64,000 nucleotides of DNA from Salinisphaera hydrothermalis (GCF_040361195.1 NZ_APNE01000019.1), one strand, 5' to 3'; positions 1 to 8,841 are shown, counted from the stretch's first letter. Notes: generated from the sequence alone by a model not told the origin. Program-made: numbers and translations.

Positions 1-19
1 CGGCCCAACCCGAAGGGAC

Positions 20-140
20 AAGCGCCCTTAAATTAACGACACGACGGCAATCCAGCGTTGTAGCTCTCTCGCGTAGGTTCACTACGCCACGTTCGCTACG
101 CCTCGTCTTGCCGCCCCTAGTTAATTTTCAGGGAGCGCTT
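20..140. repeat. Imperfect long inverted repeat, MITE-like
   Basis: Positions 20-37 and 120-140 are inverted copies (AAGCGC...CCTTAAATTAAC against GTTAATTTTCAGGGAGCGCTT read backwards, with a few indels), and a further pairing (CGGCAA/TTGCCG) lies just inside, near 46-50 and 109-114. The middle has the short repeat CTACGCC twice. The region lies downstream of mdcH and has no plausible gene. It could be a miniature inverted-repeat element or a complex transcription terminator; I cannot tell which without other copies in the genome. Confidence 0.4.
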
Positions 141-171
141 GGCGCGGACTCGTACGAAACCTCAACACGCC

Positions 172-1110
172 CTAAGATTCCCGTGTTCGCAGGATCAGTG
201 CCCGGGCGTTGGCCCGTCCGGCGTCGGCCCAGGCGATGGCCTCGCCGGGCGGTTCGACCGCCGGGTGCAATCGCGTCAACGTATGGCCGGGCGGCATCTC
301 GACGGCGAGCCGAAAGTCCGATTCATCGACGATACGGGCGGTGTCGGCCCAGCGGACGGTACGCGCCATGTTGAACACGAGATCGTCGCGGATTTCCTCG
401 CCCCGCCACAGACGACGACGCCGATTGGCCGAAAAATAAGCCAGGCGCGGGGCGTTGAATGCCACTTCGGCGGCAATCCGTTGCAGCGCCTCGGCCGGCG
501 CATCCATCAGCGCGCAGTGGGACGGCACCGCCATATCGAGCCGTATCACACGCTGCGCGCCTGCCGGGCCGGCCTCATGTTCGAGCCGGGCGAGCGCCGC
601 CTCGGCCCCGGCAACCACAATCTGCTGATCGGCGTTCACATTGGCCAGATACAGCGCGTCGGCTGCCTGAGTTCCGGCATTCAGACGCTCAAGCAAGGCG
701 ACCACGGCCGCCTCCGACAAGCCGATGACCGCCGTCATGCCGTAGCCGTGTGGATAGGCCTCACGCATCAGGCGCCCGCGCTCGGCCACCAGCCGCACGG
801 CATCGCCGAAATCGAGCGCGCCCGCGATGACTGCCGCCGGCCAGGCGCCGATGGACAAGCCCATCGCGGCCGACGGCGGCGCGGCCGCGTCGATCAGATC
901 GCGCGCCGCCGCCACGCCGGCCACACATAACGCGATCTGGACCGCGCGGGTATCGGCCAGCGCCTCGGGCGTATCCAGCTTGCGTACGTCTTCGCCCAGC
1001 GCCTCGCTGGCCACGGCCAGCGTATCGGCCACGACAGGCGTGTCCGGCAGCTCCACCAACATACCCGGGCGCTGCGCGCCCTGGCCCGGAAAAGTGAACA
1101 CGACGCTCAT
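172..1110 (-). CDS. mdcH: Malonate decarboxylase epsilon subunit (malonyl-CoA:ACP transacylase)
   Basis: A 312-residue acyltransferase that loads malonyl groups from malonyl-CoA onto the decarboxylase acyl carrier protein MdcC. The N-terminal TFPGQGAQ motif and the nucleophile elbow GLSIGAW (around residue 85) are the signatures of the FabD/MdcH family. The length matches MdcH. It is the last gene of the leftward mdcABCDEGH operon and starts 3 bases after the mdcG stop, so translation is probably coupled. Nothing is missing or broken. The only realistic alternative, a housekeeping FabD, is ruled out by the operon context. Confidence 0.93.
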   Translation of the reverse strand: MSVVFTFPGQGAQRPGMLVELPDTPVVADTLAVASEALGEDVRKLDTPEALADTRAVQIALCVAGVAAARDLIDAAAPPSAAMGLSIGAWPAAVIAGALDFGDAVRLVAERGRLMREAYPHGYGMTAVIGLSEAAVVALLERLNAGTQAADALYLANVNADQQIVVAGAEAALARLEHEAGPAGAQRVIRLDMAVPSHCALMDAPAEALQRIAAEVAFNAPRLAYFSANRRRRLWRGEEIRDDLVFNMARTVRWADTARIVDESDFRLAVEMPPGHTLTRLHPAVEPPGEAIAWADAGRANARALILRTRES

Positions 1111-1113
1111 GGC

Positions 1114-1788
1114 TTACAGGTTGCCACGACGCCAGGGATCGGCCGCCAGATAAGGCCCTTGATCCGACTTGACCAGCACGTCGGCTGCTTCGGACAGCCA
1201 GTCGGCCAGCGCAACGCCACCCGCCGGCGTTTCCATCTGGAGATCGCAACGGACCGGCAACTCGGCCAGTTGCGCAGCAAGCCGGCGCAAGGCGGCGGTA
1301 TCCGGCCGTTCGAGCAGGCGCAGAAGCAGATCGATATCGGAATCCTCATGGCAGGCGGCCACGCCGGAGGCCAACTCATAGCCCACCGCCCCGCCGATGC
1401 CCCAGGCACCCGCCCACGGCGTCATCAGCGCCCGTAATTCGACCAGCGCTGCCAGAGCCGGCACATCGGCGGCGCGCTGCGGAGCCGCGCTCTCGACGAG
1501 CGATTCCGGCGTAATGACGGCACCGCAGATATGCTCGGGCGCCACCTGCAACGCATGGCGGCGATCCCGACTCGCGCCGCGCACGCCCACGGGAAGCCGA
1601 TTGCCGTCGCGCCGACCGCGTCGCACCACCACCGGTTCGCCGTTGGCGAGCACGGCCCGTGCCCAGGCCGGCGCGTCATCGGGGAGCGCCTCGGGCGCGA
1701 TTTGCACCAGATCATGCGGCCGGAAGATCGGCGCTCGATCGCGCGGACGACTGTAATCGCCGCCGTTCAGATCGTTCACCCGGCCCAC
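1114..1788 (-). CDS. mdcG: Phosphoribosyl-dephospho-CoA transferase MdcG
   Basis: About 220 residues. MdcG attaches the prosthetic group 2'-(5''-phosphoribosyl)-3'-dephospho-CoA to the acyl carrier protein MdcC, using the precursor made by MdcB. The N-terminal RPHDLVQI stretch, the central RRG-RDGNRLPVGVRG region and the C-terminal LLVKSDQGPYL-like segment are typical of the family. The start shown is a GTG overlapping the mdcE end; a second GTG at 1779 forms a GTGA overlap with the mdcE stop and is equally likely. Position inside the mdc operon makes the assignment firm. Confidence 0.88.
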   Translation of the reverse strand: MGRVNDLNGGDYSRPRDRAPIFRPHDLVQIAPEALPDDAPAWARAVLANGEPVVVRRGRRDGNRLPVGVRGASRDRRHALQVAPEHICGAVITPESLVESAAPQRAADVPALAALVELRALMTPWAGAWGIGGAVGYELASGVAACHEDSDIDLLLRLLERPDTAALRRLAAQLAELPVRCDLQMETPAGGVALADWLSEAADVLVKSDQGPYLAADPWRRGNL

Positions 1789-2573
1789 TGCTCGCGTAGC
1801 CGACGCCGGACCTCCATCGAGGCCGCGCGGCCCTCACGTTCGTAGCGATCGGCCAGATCGCGCGTATGGCCGATGTCGTCGAGCGCCTCGCTCAGCGCTC
1901 GGCGCACGGTCTCGGCCTGGCCCGGATCTTCGGCCGGCACGTCGAGTCGCCGATACAACAACCCCAGCGAGGCATAGCTGTCGATGTCGTAGGCCATGGG
2001 CGTGATGGTACGGGCCAGCGCCTCGACGCCTTCGACGCTGCGCTGGGTGATGCGCGCCGCCGCCTGCTTGCCCATGGCATGGACCTGCACCGAATCGCCG
2101 GACAATGCGATCAGCCGGTTGGCCTGATAGCCATGGGCCAGAAACCCGCCGGACATGGCGCGCCCGACGATCAGCCCGATCACCGGGTGCCCGGCGCGCC
2201 GCGCCCGGGCATACGCCTCGGCCGCTGCCGCCAGCGCCTGATGAATGCCATAGGCTTCTTCGGTGCGGCCATAAGCCTGGCTGGGCACGTCGATTACGGC
2301 CACGATGGCACGCCGAGCGCCGGCCTCGGCATCCGCGTCCATCGCATCGCGCACGGCCCGCGCCAGTGCCCAGCCCTCGGCCAGGCCGACTTCGCCGGCC
2401 CGCGCGCGCGGATAGCGGCTCGTCGGGTCGGGCACGACGGCAATGAAGCGGGCGGCGCGGCCATCCAACTCACCGTCGACCACGCGCACGCTGGCCGGGT
2501 AACCAGACAACGGCGCGGCCCCATCGGTCAGGGCGTCCAGCCAGCCGGCGCCGAGCGATCGCGCATCAGTCAT
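1776..2573 (-). CDS. mdcE: Malonate decarboxylase gamma subunit
   Basis: A 265-residue carboxyltransferase-fold subunit that with MdcD forms the malonyl-S-ACP decarboxylase, releasing CO2 and regenerating acetyl-S-ACP. Family features visible here are the DVPSQAYGRTEEAYG segment near residue 110 and GRAMSGGFLAHGYQANRL near residue 150, a crotonase-type oxyanion region. The gene overlaps mdcD by 8 bases upstream and mdcG downstream. Length and order agree with mdc operons of Pseudomonas, Acinetobacter and Klebsiella. Confidence 0.92.
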   Translation of the reverse strand: MTDARSLGAGWLDALTDGAAPLSGYPASVRVVDGELDGRAARFIAVVPDPTSRYPRARAGEVGLAEGWALARAVRDAMDADAEAGARRAIVAVIDVPSQAYGRTEEAYGIHQALAAAAEAYARARRAGHPVIGLIVGRAMSGGFLAHGYQANRLIALSGDSVQVHAMGKQAAARITQRSVEGVEALARTITPMAYDIDSYASLGLLYRRLDVPAEDPGQAETVRRALSEALDDIGHTRDLADRYEREGRAASMEVRRRLREQWAG

Positions 2574-3426
2574 GACAACCTCCGAAATGCCGCGCGAACG
2601 CCGCGCGTACGTCGCCGGCCTCGGCGCGCTCGGCCGGGTCGATATGTTCGAGCATCGCCTCCCACGTCGCGATATCGGCGGTGCGGTGCAGCGGGCCCGG
2701 TGCCTGTATCACGGCCGCGCCGATTTCGGCCCGGATCGCGGCGAGATCGTCGTCGACACGTGCGTCCACGAGTCCGGTCGCCGTGCGCTGCTCGCCGCCG
2801 AGCAGACTCCAGATCATGGGGCGATCGCGGGCATCGAATTCCTCGATGCCGGCTTCCTGTTCGATGACCTGCGGGCCATTGAGTCCAAGCCGCGCTTCCC
2901 GCGTGACGATGAGATGCGAACACAGCCCGGCCGCGATCGACATACCGCCGAAACAACCCACCGGGCCGGTAATCACACCGACGACCGGCACGAACTCGCG
3001 CAGCGCGACGATCGCGGCATGAATTTCGGCGATGGCCGCCAGCCCACAGTTGGCTTCCTGCAGACGCACGCCGCCGGTTTCCAGCAACAGCACCGGGACG
3101 ACCGGCGAGCCGGCGGCTGCATCGTCGGCCGCGAGCTCCAGCGCGCCGGCGATCTTGGCGCCGCCAACCTCGCCCATCGAGCCGCCCTGGAACGCCGGCT
3201 CGATCGCCGCCACGACCACCGCCGTGCCGTCGATCGTGCCGCGCGCGATGATCACGCCGTCGTCGGCCTGGGTGACAATGTCCTGCTTGGCCAGCCATGG
3301 CGAACTCAGCCGCTCGAACGGCCCGACCAGCTCACGCCGCGTACCGGCATCCAGCAGCCGCTCCACCCGCGCCCGCGCCGGCAGCTCCACGAAGCTCTCG
3401 CGTTCCAGCAATTCCGCCGTGTTCAT
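2566..3426 (-). CDS. mdcD: Malonate decarboxylase beta subunit
   Basis: A 286-residue biotin-independent malonate decarboxylase beta subunit. It resembles carboxyltransferase beta chains: the region around residues 115-165 (LLLETGGVRLQEAN, then GVITGPVGCFGGMSIAAGL) carries the glycine-rich acyl-binding loops. It acts with MdcE on malonyl-S-ACP in the cytoplasm. Its ATG overlaps the mdcC stop by 4 bases and its end overlaps mdcE, so translation of the two subunits is probably coupled. No anomalies. Confidence 0.93.
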   Translation of the reverse strand: MNTAELLERESFVELPARARVERLLDAGTRRELVGPFERLSSPWLAKQDIVTQADDGVIIARGTIDGTAVVVAAIEPAFQGGSMGEVGGAKIAGALELAADDAAAGSPVVPVLLLETGGVRLQEANCGLAAIAEIHAAIVALREFVPVVGVITGPVGCFGGMSIAAGLCSHLIVTREARLGLNGPQVIEQEAGIEEFDARDRPMIWSLLGGEQRTATGLVDARVDDDLAAIRAEIGAAVIQAPGPLHRTADIATWEAMLEHIDPAERAEAGDVRAAFARHFGGCHD

Positions 3427-3740
3427 GGCGTGCCTCCGTCAGTCTGCCGGGTGGCCTGCTCCATCGCCTGGGCGATGCGCAGCCGCACCACCGCCGGCGT
3501 GGCGCCGAAATCGTTGATCTCCACCGCCACCGCCGGGCCGTTGTCGTCGGCGAAAATCCGGTCGATCACCGCTGTCCATATCTCGTTCACACCGTCCACC
3601 GAGGTCCGCACGGCTACTGTGGACCGGCCGGGGGAACCCGGTTCCAGCAACACTTCCAGGTCGCCGGAGCCGACGACGCCGGCCAGTGCACGCCGGGGCG
3701 GCGGATCGCCGGCCGGGTATTCAAGCGATAGCGTTTGCAT
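3423..3740 (-). CDS. mdcC: Malonate decarboxylase acyl carrier protein (delta subunit)
   Basis: A 105-residue carrier protein to which the phosphoribosyl-dephospho-CoA arm is attached and on which malonate is activated. A longer reading frame extends to 3827, but ATG at 3740 gives the typical family N terminus (MQTLSLEYPAG) and the usual length of about 100 residues; the extra upstream part lies within mdcB and has no family character. The segment VVGSGDLEVLLEP, with the serine expected to carry the prosthetic group, is present near residue 25. The start overlaps the mdcB end by 20 bases. Confidence 0.9.
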   Translation of the reverse strand: MQTLSLEYPAGDPPPRRALAGVVGSGDLEVLLEPGSPGRSTVAVRTSVDGVNEIWTAVIDRIFADDNGPAVAVEINDFGATPAVVRLRIAQAMEQATRQTDGGTP

Positions 3741-4644
3741 GGTCTGTCTCCTGCACGCCCGGGGCGGGCCCGGCCGTGGTTTCAAGACGATCGACGAGCA
3801 GCGTGGCCGCCAGCAGATCGGCGGCACCGCCCGGCGAGGCGTTCAGTTCCAGAAACAAGCGGTCGAGCTGCGCCAGCGCGGCGCACCCGGCGGGACTCGC
3901 CGCGCCGCCCCGTTCGGCGACCGTGACCGCAGCCGACTGCACGCTCGCCAACCCATCGGGGCCGGCTCGATGCAGCACACAGGTGTCGTCGAGCACCGCA
4001 ATGAGTGCGGCCAGCGCATCCAGCCGCGCGGCCGCTTCACTCGCGCCCATCGCCCGGGCGGCCCGGAGCGCCGGCAGACCGGCTTGGACGATCTGCGGGA
4101 AACCGCCCATGGCTTCGCCACGGGCGCCGGCGACCCGGTAGCGCGCGACCACCCGCGCCCCGTTCGATACCCGGCGCGGCGCCGCCAGCGCCGGGTCGTC
4201 AATCGCCGCCATGCGCGCAACCCAGCGCAGCAATGCGGCAGCCCGCCACTGCGAACGCGGCAGCGCGGCCGCCGCGCCCACGATCAGGCCGAGTGCCCAG
4301 ATGGCCCCGCGATGCGTATTCACGCCACGGGTGACCCGCATCATCGCGGCCTCGGCATCGCGCCCGGCCGCGCCCAAAGCGGCGCGTAACGCGACCGGAT
4401 CCCGCTCAGACTCTGCGGCGCGTGCAATCGCGGTGAAACCTGGCTCTAACGCCTGTGCGGAGGCAACCATCAGCGCATGATCCATGTCGCGATGCGCACC
4501 GCGGGTCGCGCGATCCACCAGACCGGGTTTAGGGGTGAGGTCGACCTCGTCCCGCAAGGCCGAGACGGCCAGAGCGGCCAGTTCGACCGCGGGAGAACTC
4601 GGGCCGGCCGCGCCGGTCGCATCGAAATCCAGGCGTCGCATCAC
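3721..4644 (-). CDS. mdcB: Triphosphoribosyl-dephospho-CoA synthase MdcB
   Basis: A 307-residue CitG/MdcB-family enzyme that makes the prosthetic-group precursor 2'-(5''-triphosphoribosyl)-3'-dephospho-CoA from ATP and dephospho-CoA. Visible signatures are LTPKPGLVDRATRGAHRDMD near residue 35 (KPGLVD with the following H-D-M) and RGVNTHRGAIWALGL near residue 105 (TNTHRGAI-type motif). It overlaps mdcA by 4 bases and mdcC by 20. The location in the mdc cluster favours MdcB over CitG. Confidence 0.92.
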   Translation of the reverse strand: MMRRLDFDATGAAGPSSPAVELAALAVSALRDEVDLTPKPGLVDRATRGAHRDMDHALMVASAQALEPGFTAIARAAESERDPVALRAALGAAGRDAEAAMMRVTRGVNTHRGAIWALGLIVGAAAALPRSQWRAAALLRWVARMAAIDDPALAAPRRVSNGARVVARYRVAGARGEAMGGFPQIVQAGLPALRAARAMGASEAAARLDALAALIAVLDDTCVLHRAGPDGLASVQSAAVTVAERGGAASPAGCAALAQLDRLFLELNASPGGAADLLAATLLVDRLETTAGPAPGVQETDHANAIA

Positions 4645-6299
4645 CAGCTCTTGAAGCGGGCCGGCGGTTCATACAGACCGCCCGACCAGTCGACCAGGTC
4701 GGCGATGCTCGACGCCGCGAGCTGCGAGCGCGTGGCCTCGGTCCGGGAGACGCCCAGATCCTCCGGCAGCCGGATCTTGCCCTCGGCGCGCAAGCGCGCG
4801 CTGGTGGCCGGATCGGCCGCCAGACCGAGCGGCGTCACGCCGGCCACCGCGGCGATCATCGCCCGTCGCTCGGCAAGCGATTCGGCCTTGTACAGATAGG
4901 CCAGCCCTTCCTCGGTGAGCAGATGCGTGGTGTCGTCGCCATAGACCATCACCGGGGCGACCTCGAGATTGGCTTTTTCGGCCACCTTCACTGCGTCGAG
5001 CTGGTCGACGAAGGTGGGCTTCAAGCCGGCCTGGAAGGTCTCGACCATTTGTACGACCAGCTTGCGGCCTCGGCCCAGCCGATCCCCCGGGGCCGCGAGG
5101 TTGGCCCAGGCGGGCGTGGCATGCCGGCGCCCGCGGGCGTCGCTGCCCAGGTTGGGCGCCCCGCCGAAGCCGGAGACACGCGACTCGGTCACGGTCGAGG
5201 AGTTGCCGTCCGGGTCGATCTGCAGCGTCGCACCGATGAACATGTCGGCGGCGTACTGGCCGGCGAGCTGGCAGAACGCGCGATTGGAGCGCAGCGAGCC
5301 GTCGGGGCCGGTGAAGAACACATCCGGACGTGCGGCCACGTAATGCTCCATGCCGAGCTCGGTGCCGAAGCAATGCACCGATTCCACCCAGCCGGATTCG
5401 ATCGCGGGGATAAGCGTCGGATGCGGGTTGAGCACCCAGTTGCGGGCGATCTTGCCGCGCAGGCCGAGTTTTTCGCCGAACGTCGGCAGCAGCAGCTCGA
5501 TCGCCGCCGTGTTGAAGCCGATGCCGTGGTTGAGCGAGGTGACGCCGTGTTCGGCATAAATGCCCTTGAGCGCCATCATCGCCATGAAGATCTGGACCGG
5601 CGTGATGGCGCGCGGGTCGCGGGTAAACAACGGTTCGATATAGAAATCGCGATCCGCCTCGACCACGATATCGACCCACGAACCGGGAATATCGACCCGG
5701 GCCAGGCCCGAGGCATCGTCAACGATACGATTGGCCTGGGCGATCACGATGCCGTCGGAGAATGCCGCCGCTTCGACCAGCGCCGGCGAGTCCTCGGTGG
5801 AGGGCCCGGTATAGAGATTACCCTCGCGATCGGCGGCGAACGCGGCCACCAGCACGACCCGCGGCGTGAGGTCTACGAACAGGCGCGCATAGAGCTCGAT
5901 ATAGGTATGAATGGCACCGACCTCGATCGTGCCGTCCATCATCAACGCGCCGATGCGATGGCTCTGCGTGCCCGAGAAGGCAAAATCCAACTTCTTGGCG
6001 ATACCTTTCTCGAACACGGCCAGATGCTCGGGGCGGCCGACGCTGGGCTGGATCATGTGCAGATCGTGCACGCGCTCGGGATCGAGATCGGCTAGCGCCC
6101 GCGAGAGAAAATCGGCCTGTTTCTGGTTATTGCCCTCGGCGATCACCCGGTCGTGAGAGCGAATACAGGCATACAGCACGTCGGCGATCGATTCGCGCCG
6201 GGCGAGCTTGCCGTCGAGATGAGGCGCGGCCGCGGCCAGGCGCTCGGCCTTGTCCTCGCCGCGGGTGTTCCAGTTGCGTGTATCGTGTGGTCCGCTCAT
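4641..6299 (-). CDS. mdcA: Malonate decarboxylase alpha subunit (acetyl-ACP:malonate transferase)
   Basis: A 552-residue CoA-transferase-like subunit that exchanges acetate for malonate on the carrier protein MdcC, the first step of the catalytic cycle. Length matches MdcA. Recognisable stretches are HMIQPSVGRPEHLAVFEKGI near residue 80, MMDGTIEVGAIHTYIELYARLF near residue 118 and SRVSGFGGAPNLGSDARGRRHATPAW near residue 370. It is the promoter-proximal gene of the mdcABCDEGH operon and diverges from the LysR regulator at 6417 across 117 bases. Confidence 0.95.
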   Translation of the reverse strand: MSGPHDTRNWNTRGEDKAERLAAAAPHLDGKLARRESIADVLYACIRSHDRVIAEGNNQKQADFLSRALADLDPERVHDLHMIQPSVGRPEHLAVFEKGIAKKLDFAFSGTQSHRIGALMMDGTIEVGAIHTYIELYARLFVDLTPRVVLVAAFAADREGNLYTGPSTEDSPALVEAAAFSDGIVIAQANRIVDDASGLARVDIPGSWVDIVVEADRDFYIEPLFTRDPRAITPVQIFMAMMALKGIYAEHGVTSLNHGIGFNTAAIELLLPTFGEKLGLRGKIARNWVLNPHPTLIPAIESGWVESVHCFGTELGMEHYVAARPDVFFTGPDGSLRSNRAFCQLAGQYAADMFIGATLQIDPDGNSSTVTESRVSGFGGAPNLGSDARGRRHATPAWANLAAPGDRLGRGRKLVVQMVETFQAGLKPTFVDQLDAVKVAEKANLEVAPVMVYGDDTTHLLTEEGLAYLYKAESLAERRAMIAAVAGVTPLGLAADPATSARLRAEGKIRLPEDLGVSRTEATRSQLAASSIADLVDWSGGLYEPPARFKSW

Positions 6300-6416
6300 G
6301 CCGCCGATTCGCTTGGGCCGGTCGAGCGACCATAGAAGCGGGAACCGGGGCGATCAATCAAGCTCGCGTTAGGTTTATTAACGTCGACGAAAAACCATCG
6401 AGGAGGCGCGACGCTG
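6300..6416. promoter_or_regulatory. Divergent mdcA/lysR control region
   Basis: This 117-base gap separates the divergent mdcA operon and LysR gene and should hold both promoters. An imperfect dyad at 6372-6396 (GGTTT ... CGTCGACG ... AAACC) includes a perfect 8-base palindrome and an AT-rich flank, a reasonable LysR-type binding site. A good ribosome-binding site (GAGGAGG-like, about 6400) precedes the GTG at 6417. Promoter hexamers are not clear enough to place. Confidence 0.4.
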
Positions 6417-7325
6417 GTGAGCGGCAGCGACGAAATCACCCTGCGCAAGCTGGAAATCTTTCTGGTGTTCATGCGCGAGCGCAATCTGGCCCGGGCCGCG
6501 GAAGCCCTCGGCTTATCGAGCGTATCCGTGCACAAGGCGATCCACTCGCTGGAAACCGCCGTCGGCGCGCCGCTGTTCGCCCATCGTGGGCGGGCGCTGG
6601 AGCCGCTGGCCTCGGCCACCGTGCTGGAAGCCCATGCCGCGGACATCATCGATGGTATTCAGCGCAGCGTGGATGCCACCCGCCAGGCCGCCGGCATCGC
6701 GCCGCGCACGTTCCGCATCGGCTCGCTGTATTCGCTCACGATCGAGCTCGTGCCGCAGATCATTACGGCCATTCAGGCGTCGCTACCCGGCTGCAATATC
6801 GAACTGGTGCTGGGCTCGAACACCGATCTCGAGGACAAGCTCGCCGCCGGCGAGATCGATGCCTCGGTGATGTGCGTACACGACATCGATCGCAGGCGCA
6901 GCCGACGCGTGATCGACCTGTTCGAAGACGAGATGTATCTGACCAGCCCGCGCGACAGCGCCCCCGTACGCACGCCGGTCGATCTGCGCGACTGGGCCGG
7001 GCAGTCGTTCGTCATGCTGTCGCAGGAATTCTCGTCGGGTCGCGACGCCTATCGCATGTTCCAGCAGGCCGGCGTCACGCCGCGTGTGGCGCTGCGGGCC
7101 AACGATATCTTCACGCTGTCGTCGCTGGTGCGCGGCGGTGTCGGGCTCGCGCTGCTGCCCGGACGTATCAGCCAGCTCTACCCGGGCGCGCTCCAGTTCT
7201 CGCGGGTCAAACGCGAACAACGCGTCGCCCAGACGCTGGGGCTGTGCTATCTCGCCTCGCGCGCCGGAGACGAGGCCATCATGGCGCTGGAGACCGCGGC
7301 CCGCGAGGCCACGGCCGCCAGCTGA
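6417..7325 (+). CDS. LysR-family regulator, probably of malonate genes
   Basis: A 302-residue LysR-type regulator. Residues 8-65 form the winged helix-turn-helix (LARAAEALGLSSVSVHKAIHSLE), followed by a substrate-binding-type effector domain (residues 90-300). The GTG start is chosen for its ribosome-binding site. It diverges from mdcA and is flanked on the other side by madLM, the arrangement of MdcR, the malonate-responsive activator in Klebsiella and pseudomonads. Malonate as inducer is inferred from context, not read from the protein. Confidence 0.85.
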   Translation: MSGSDEITLRKLEIFLVFMRERNLARAAEALGLSSVSVHKAIHSLETAVGAPLFAHRGRALEPLASATVLEAHAADIIDGIQRSVDATRQAAGIAPRTFRIGSLYSLTIELVPQIITAIQASLPGCNIELVLGSNTDLEDKLAAGEIDASVMCVHDIDRRRSRRVIDLFEDEMYLTSPRDSAPVRTPVDLRDWAGQSFVMLSQEFSSGRDAYRMFQQAGVTPRVALRANDIFTLSSLVRGGVGLALLPGRISQLYPGALQFSRVKREQRVAQTLGLCYLASRAGDEAIMALETAAREATAAS

Positions 7326-7331
7326 GCCGAT

Positions 7332-8096
7332 CTACCCCAGCAACGCGCGCACCACCAGATAAAACACCGACGGCCCCAGTAGGCAGCCAAAGCCGGTATA
7401 GAACGTCGCGGTCATCGCCCCATAAGGCACGAGCCGGGCGTCGGTCGCCGCCAGCCCGCCGGCCACGCCGCTCGTGGTGCCCATCATGCCGCCGAAGACC
7501 AGAGCGGCCGAGGGGTTGTTGAGCGAGATCAGGCGCGCCACCGCGGGCGTGATGATCATCACCGAGATGGATTTCACCAGCCCGATGGCGATCGACAACG
7601 CGATCAGGTCGGATCCGGCGCCGATGGCGCTGCCGGTAACCGGCCCTACGATATACGTCGCCGCACCGGCGCCGATCGTGGTCACGGCGACCGGGTCGGT
7701 GTAGCCGAAGGCATAGGCCATCATGCCGCCCAGCGTGAACGGCACGACCAGGCCCAGAAACAACGCGATTACGCCGTTGGCCCCGGCCTTGCGCAGTTCG
7801 TTGACGTCGACGCCGAATGCGGTCGCGACGATCGCGAAATCACGCAGCATGGAGCCGCCCATCAGGCCCATGCCCGAGAACAACGCGATGTCGGCGAGCC
7901 CGTGCTTGCCGCCGGTGTAGATCCCGCCGAAATAAGACAGCAACAACCCCGCCGCGATGGCAATGGCCGAGCCGTGCACGCGGCCGGCAGTGAGGTATTT
8001 CGAGATGAAGTTGCAGACCAGCATCAGCAGGCCGACCACGGCAAAAGCGGTAATCAGGCCGTTGCCGGCAAAGACATGATGAATACGCTCAAGCAT
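7332..8096 (-). CDS. madM: Malonate transporter subunit MadM
   Basis: A 254-residue polytopic membrane protein, the large subunit of the MadLM sodium-coupled malonate uptake system. Start at 8096 (MLERIHHVF) is chosen over a longer frame because it overlaps the madL stop by 8 bases and begins the first hydrophobic segment. Conserved glycine-rich stretches (GGIYTGGKHGLADIALFSGMGLMGGSMLRDFAI near residue 65, then FGGMMGTTSGVAGGLAATDARLVPYG) match the family. The gene ends 6 bases from the converging LysR stop. Confidence 0.92.
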   Translation of the reverse strand: MLERIHHVFAGNGLITAFAVVGLLMLVCNFISKYLTAGRVHGSAIAIAAGLLLSYFGGIYTGGKHGLADIALFSGMGLMGGSMLRDFAIVATAFGVDVNELRKAGANGVIALFLGLVVPFTLGGMMAYAFGYTDPVAVTTIGAGAATYIVGPVTGSAIGAGSDLIALSIAIGLVKSISVMIITPAVARLISLNNPSAALVFGGMMGTTSGVAGGLAATDARLVPYGAMTATFYTGFGCLLGPSVFYLVVRALLG

Positions 8097-8508
8097 GGGG
8101 ATTCGCCTCGTGCGCGTCGGCTTCATCGATGGGCGGCAGCGGCTCGGCATACTTGCCGCGTCCCAGCCGGGCAATCACCGGTACCAGCGCGAAACTCACG
8201 CCGACCACCAACAGTCCACCGACGATCGCCAGCGGCCCGCCGGTGACCGCGCCGACCACGTTCTGGCTGGCCGCCATGGCGACCACGATCGGGATATAGA
8301 GCGAGCTCCAGAACTCAACGCCCCGTCGCGAGGTCATATCCAGACAGCCCGCTTGTTGTAGGCGATAAACCAGGAACACCAGCATCAGCATCGCGATGCC
8401 GACGCCCCCCACATCCGAATGCACGCCGATCGCCATGCCGATCAGCTCGCCGACGGCCTTGCCGATGAGCAGACAGGCGGCCAGCAGTGCCACGCCGTAT
8501 ATGACCAT
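8089..8508 (-). CDS. madL: Malonate transporter subunit MadL
   Basis: A 139-residue membrane protein, the small subunit of the MadLM malonate/sodium symporter. It has about four hydrophobic helices and the family stretches GVALLAACLLIGKAVGELIG at the N terminus and SLYIPIVVAMAASQNVVGA near residue 72. Start has the expected position with an AGGAG-type site upstream. It forms a two-gene unit with madM and probably a single regulon with mdcA-H. Confidence 0.92.
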   Translation of the reverse strand: MVIYGVALLAACLLIGKAVGELIGMAIGVHSDVGGVGIAMLMLVFLVYRLQQAGCLDMTSRRGVEFWSSLYIPIVVAMAASQNVVGAVTGGPLAIVGGLLVVGVSFALVPVIARLGRGKYAEPLPPIDEADAHEANPHA

Positions 8509-8652
8509 TGATTTTTCTCCTCCGATTATCGCTTGGGTCCGCGCATCTGGGCAGGGGCGCGGGTGACGATCAATCGCGTCGCCGTTAACGGAATTAGTCT
8601 GGTCTTAAAAACACCGGAACTGCGCGCTGTTGCGCGCCGGGAGGTACAACTA

Positions 8653-8841
8653 ATGTCGAGCGCTACAACGCGCAATGGAAGCGTCGACGATGGGCAACAC
8701 GCCCGCATGGCGCGCTTGTCGGCGGCCCGATCTGTGGTGCATGCATGCGCGGTATGGGGCGTCGCGCTGGCCTTCGCACGGCAGCTATGGCTTCATATGC
8801 GGCGTTTCGCATCCCAGTCGAGTGGCGCCCATGTTCGATAA
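8653..8841 (+). CDS. 62-residue upstream ORF overlapping glk start
   Basis: An ATG preceded by a strong ribosome-binding site (GGGAGG, 8 bases away) opens a 62-codon frame that ends 11 bases inside glucokinase. The glk start itself lacks a good site, so this frame may serve to couple translation of glk or act as a leader. The peptide is Arg/Ala-rich with a short hydrophobic stretch (VWGVALAFARQLWL). No family recognised. It could be a chance frame; the well-placed site is the argument for it. Confidence 0.35.
   Translation: MSSATTRNGSVDDGQHARMARLSAARSVVHACAVWGVALAFARQLWLHMRRFASQSSGAHVR

Noticed and set aside
2572..4389. 605-codon rightward ORF opposite mdcD-mdcB
   Set aside because: Antisense to three well-conserved malonate decarboxylase genes; high GC makes long antisense frames.
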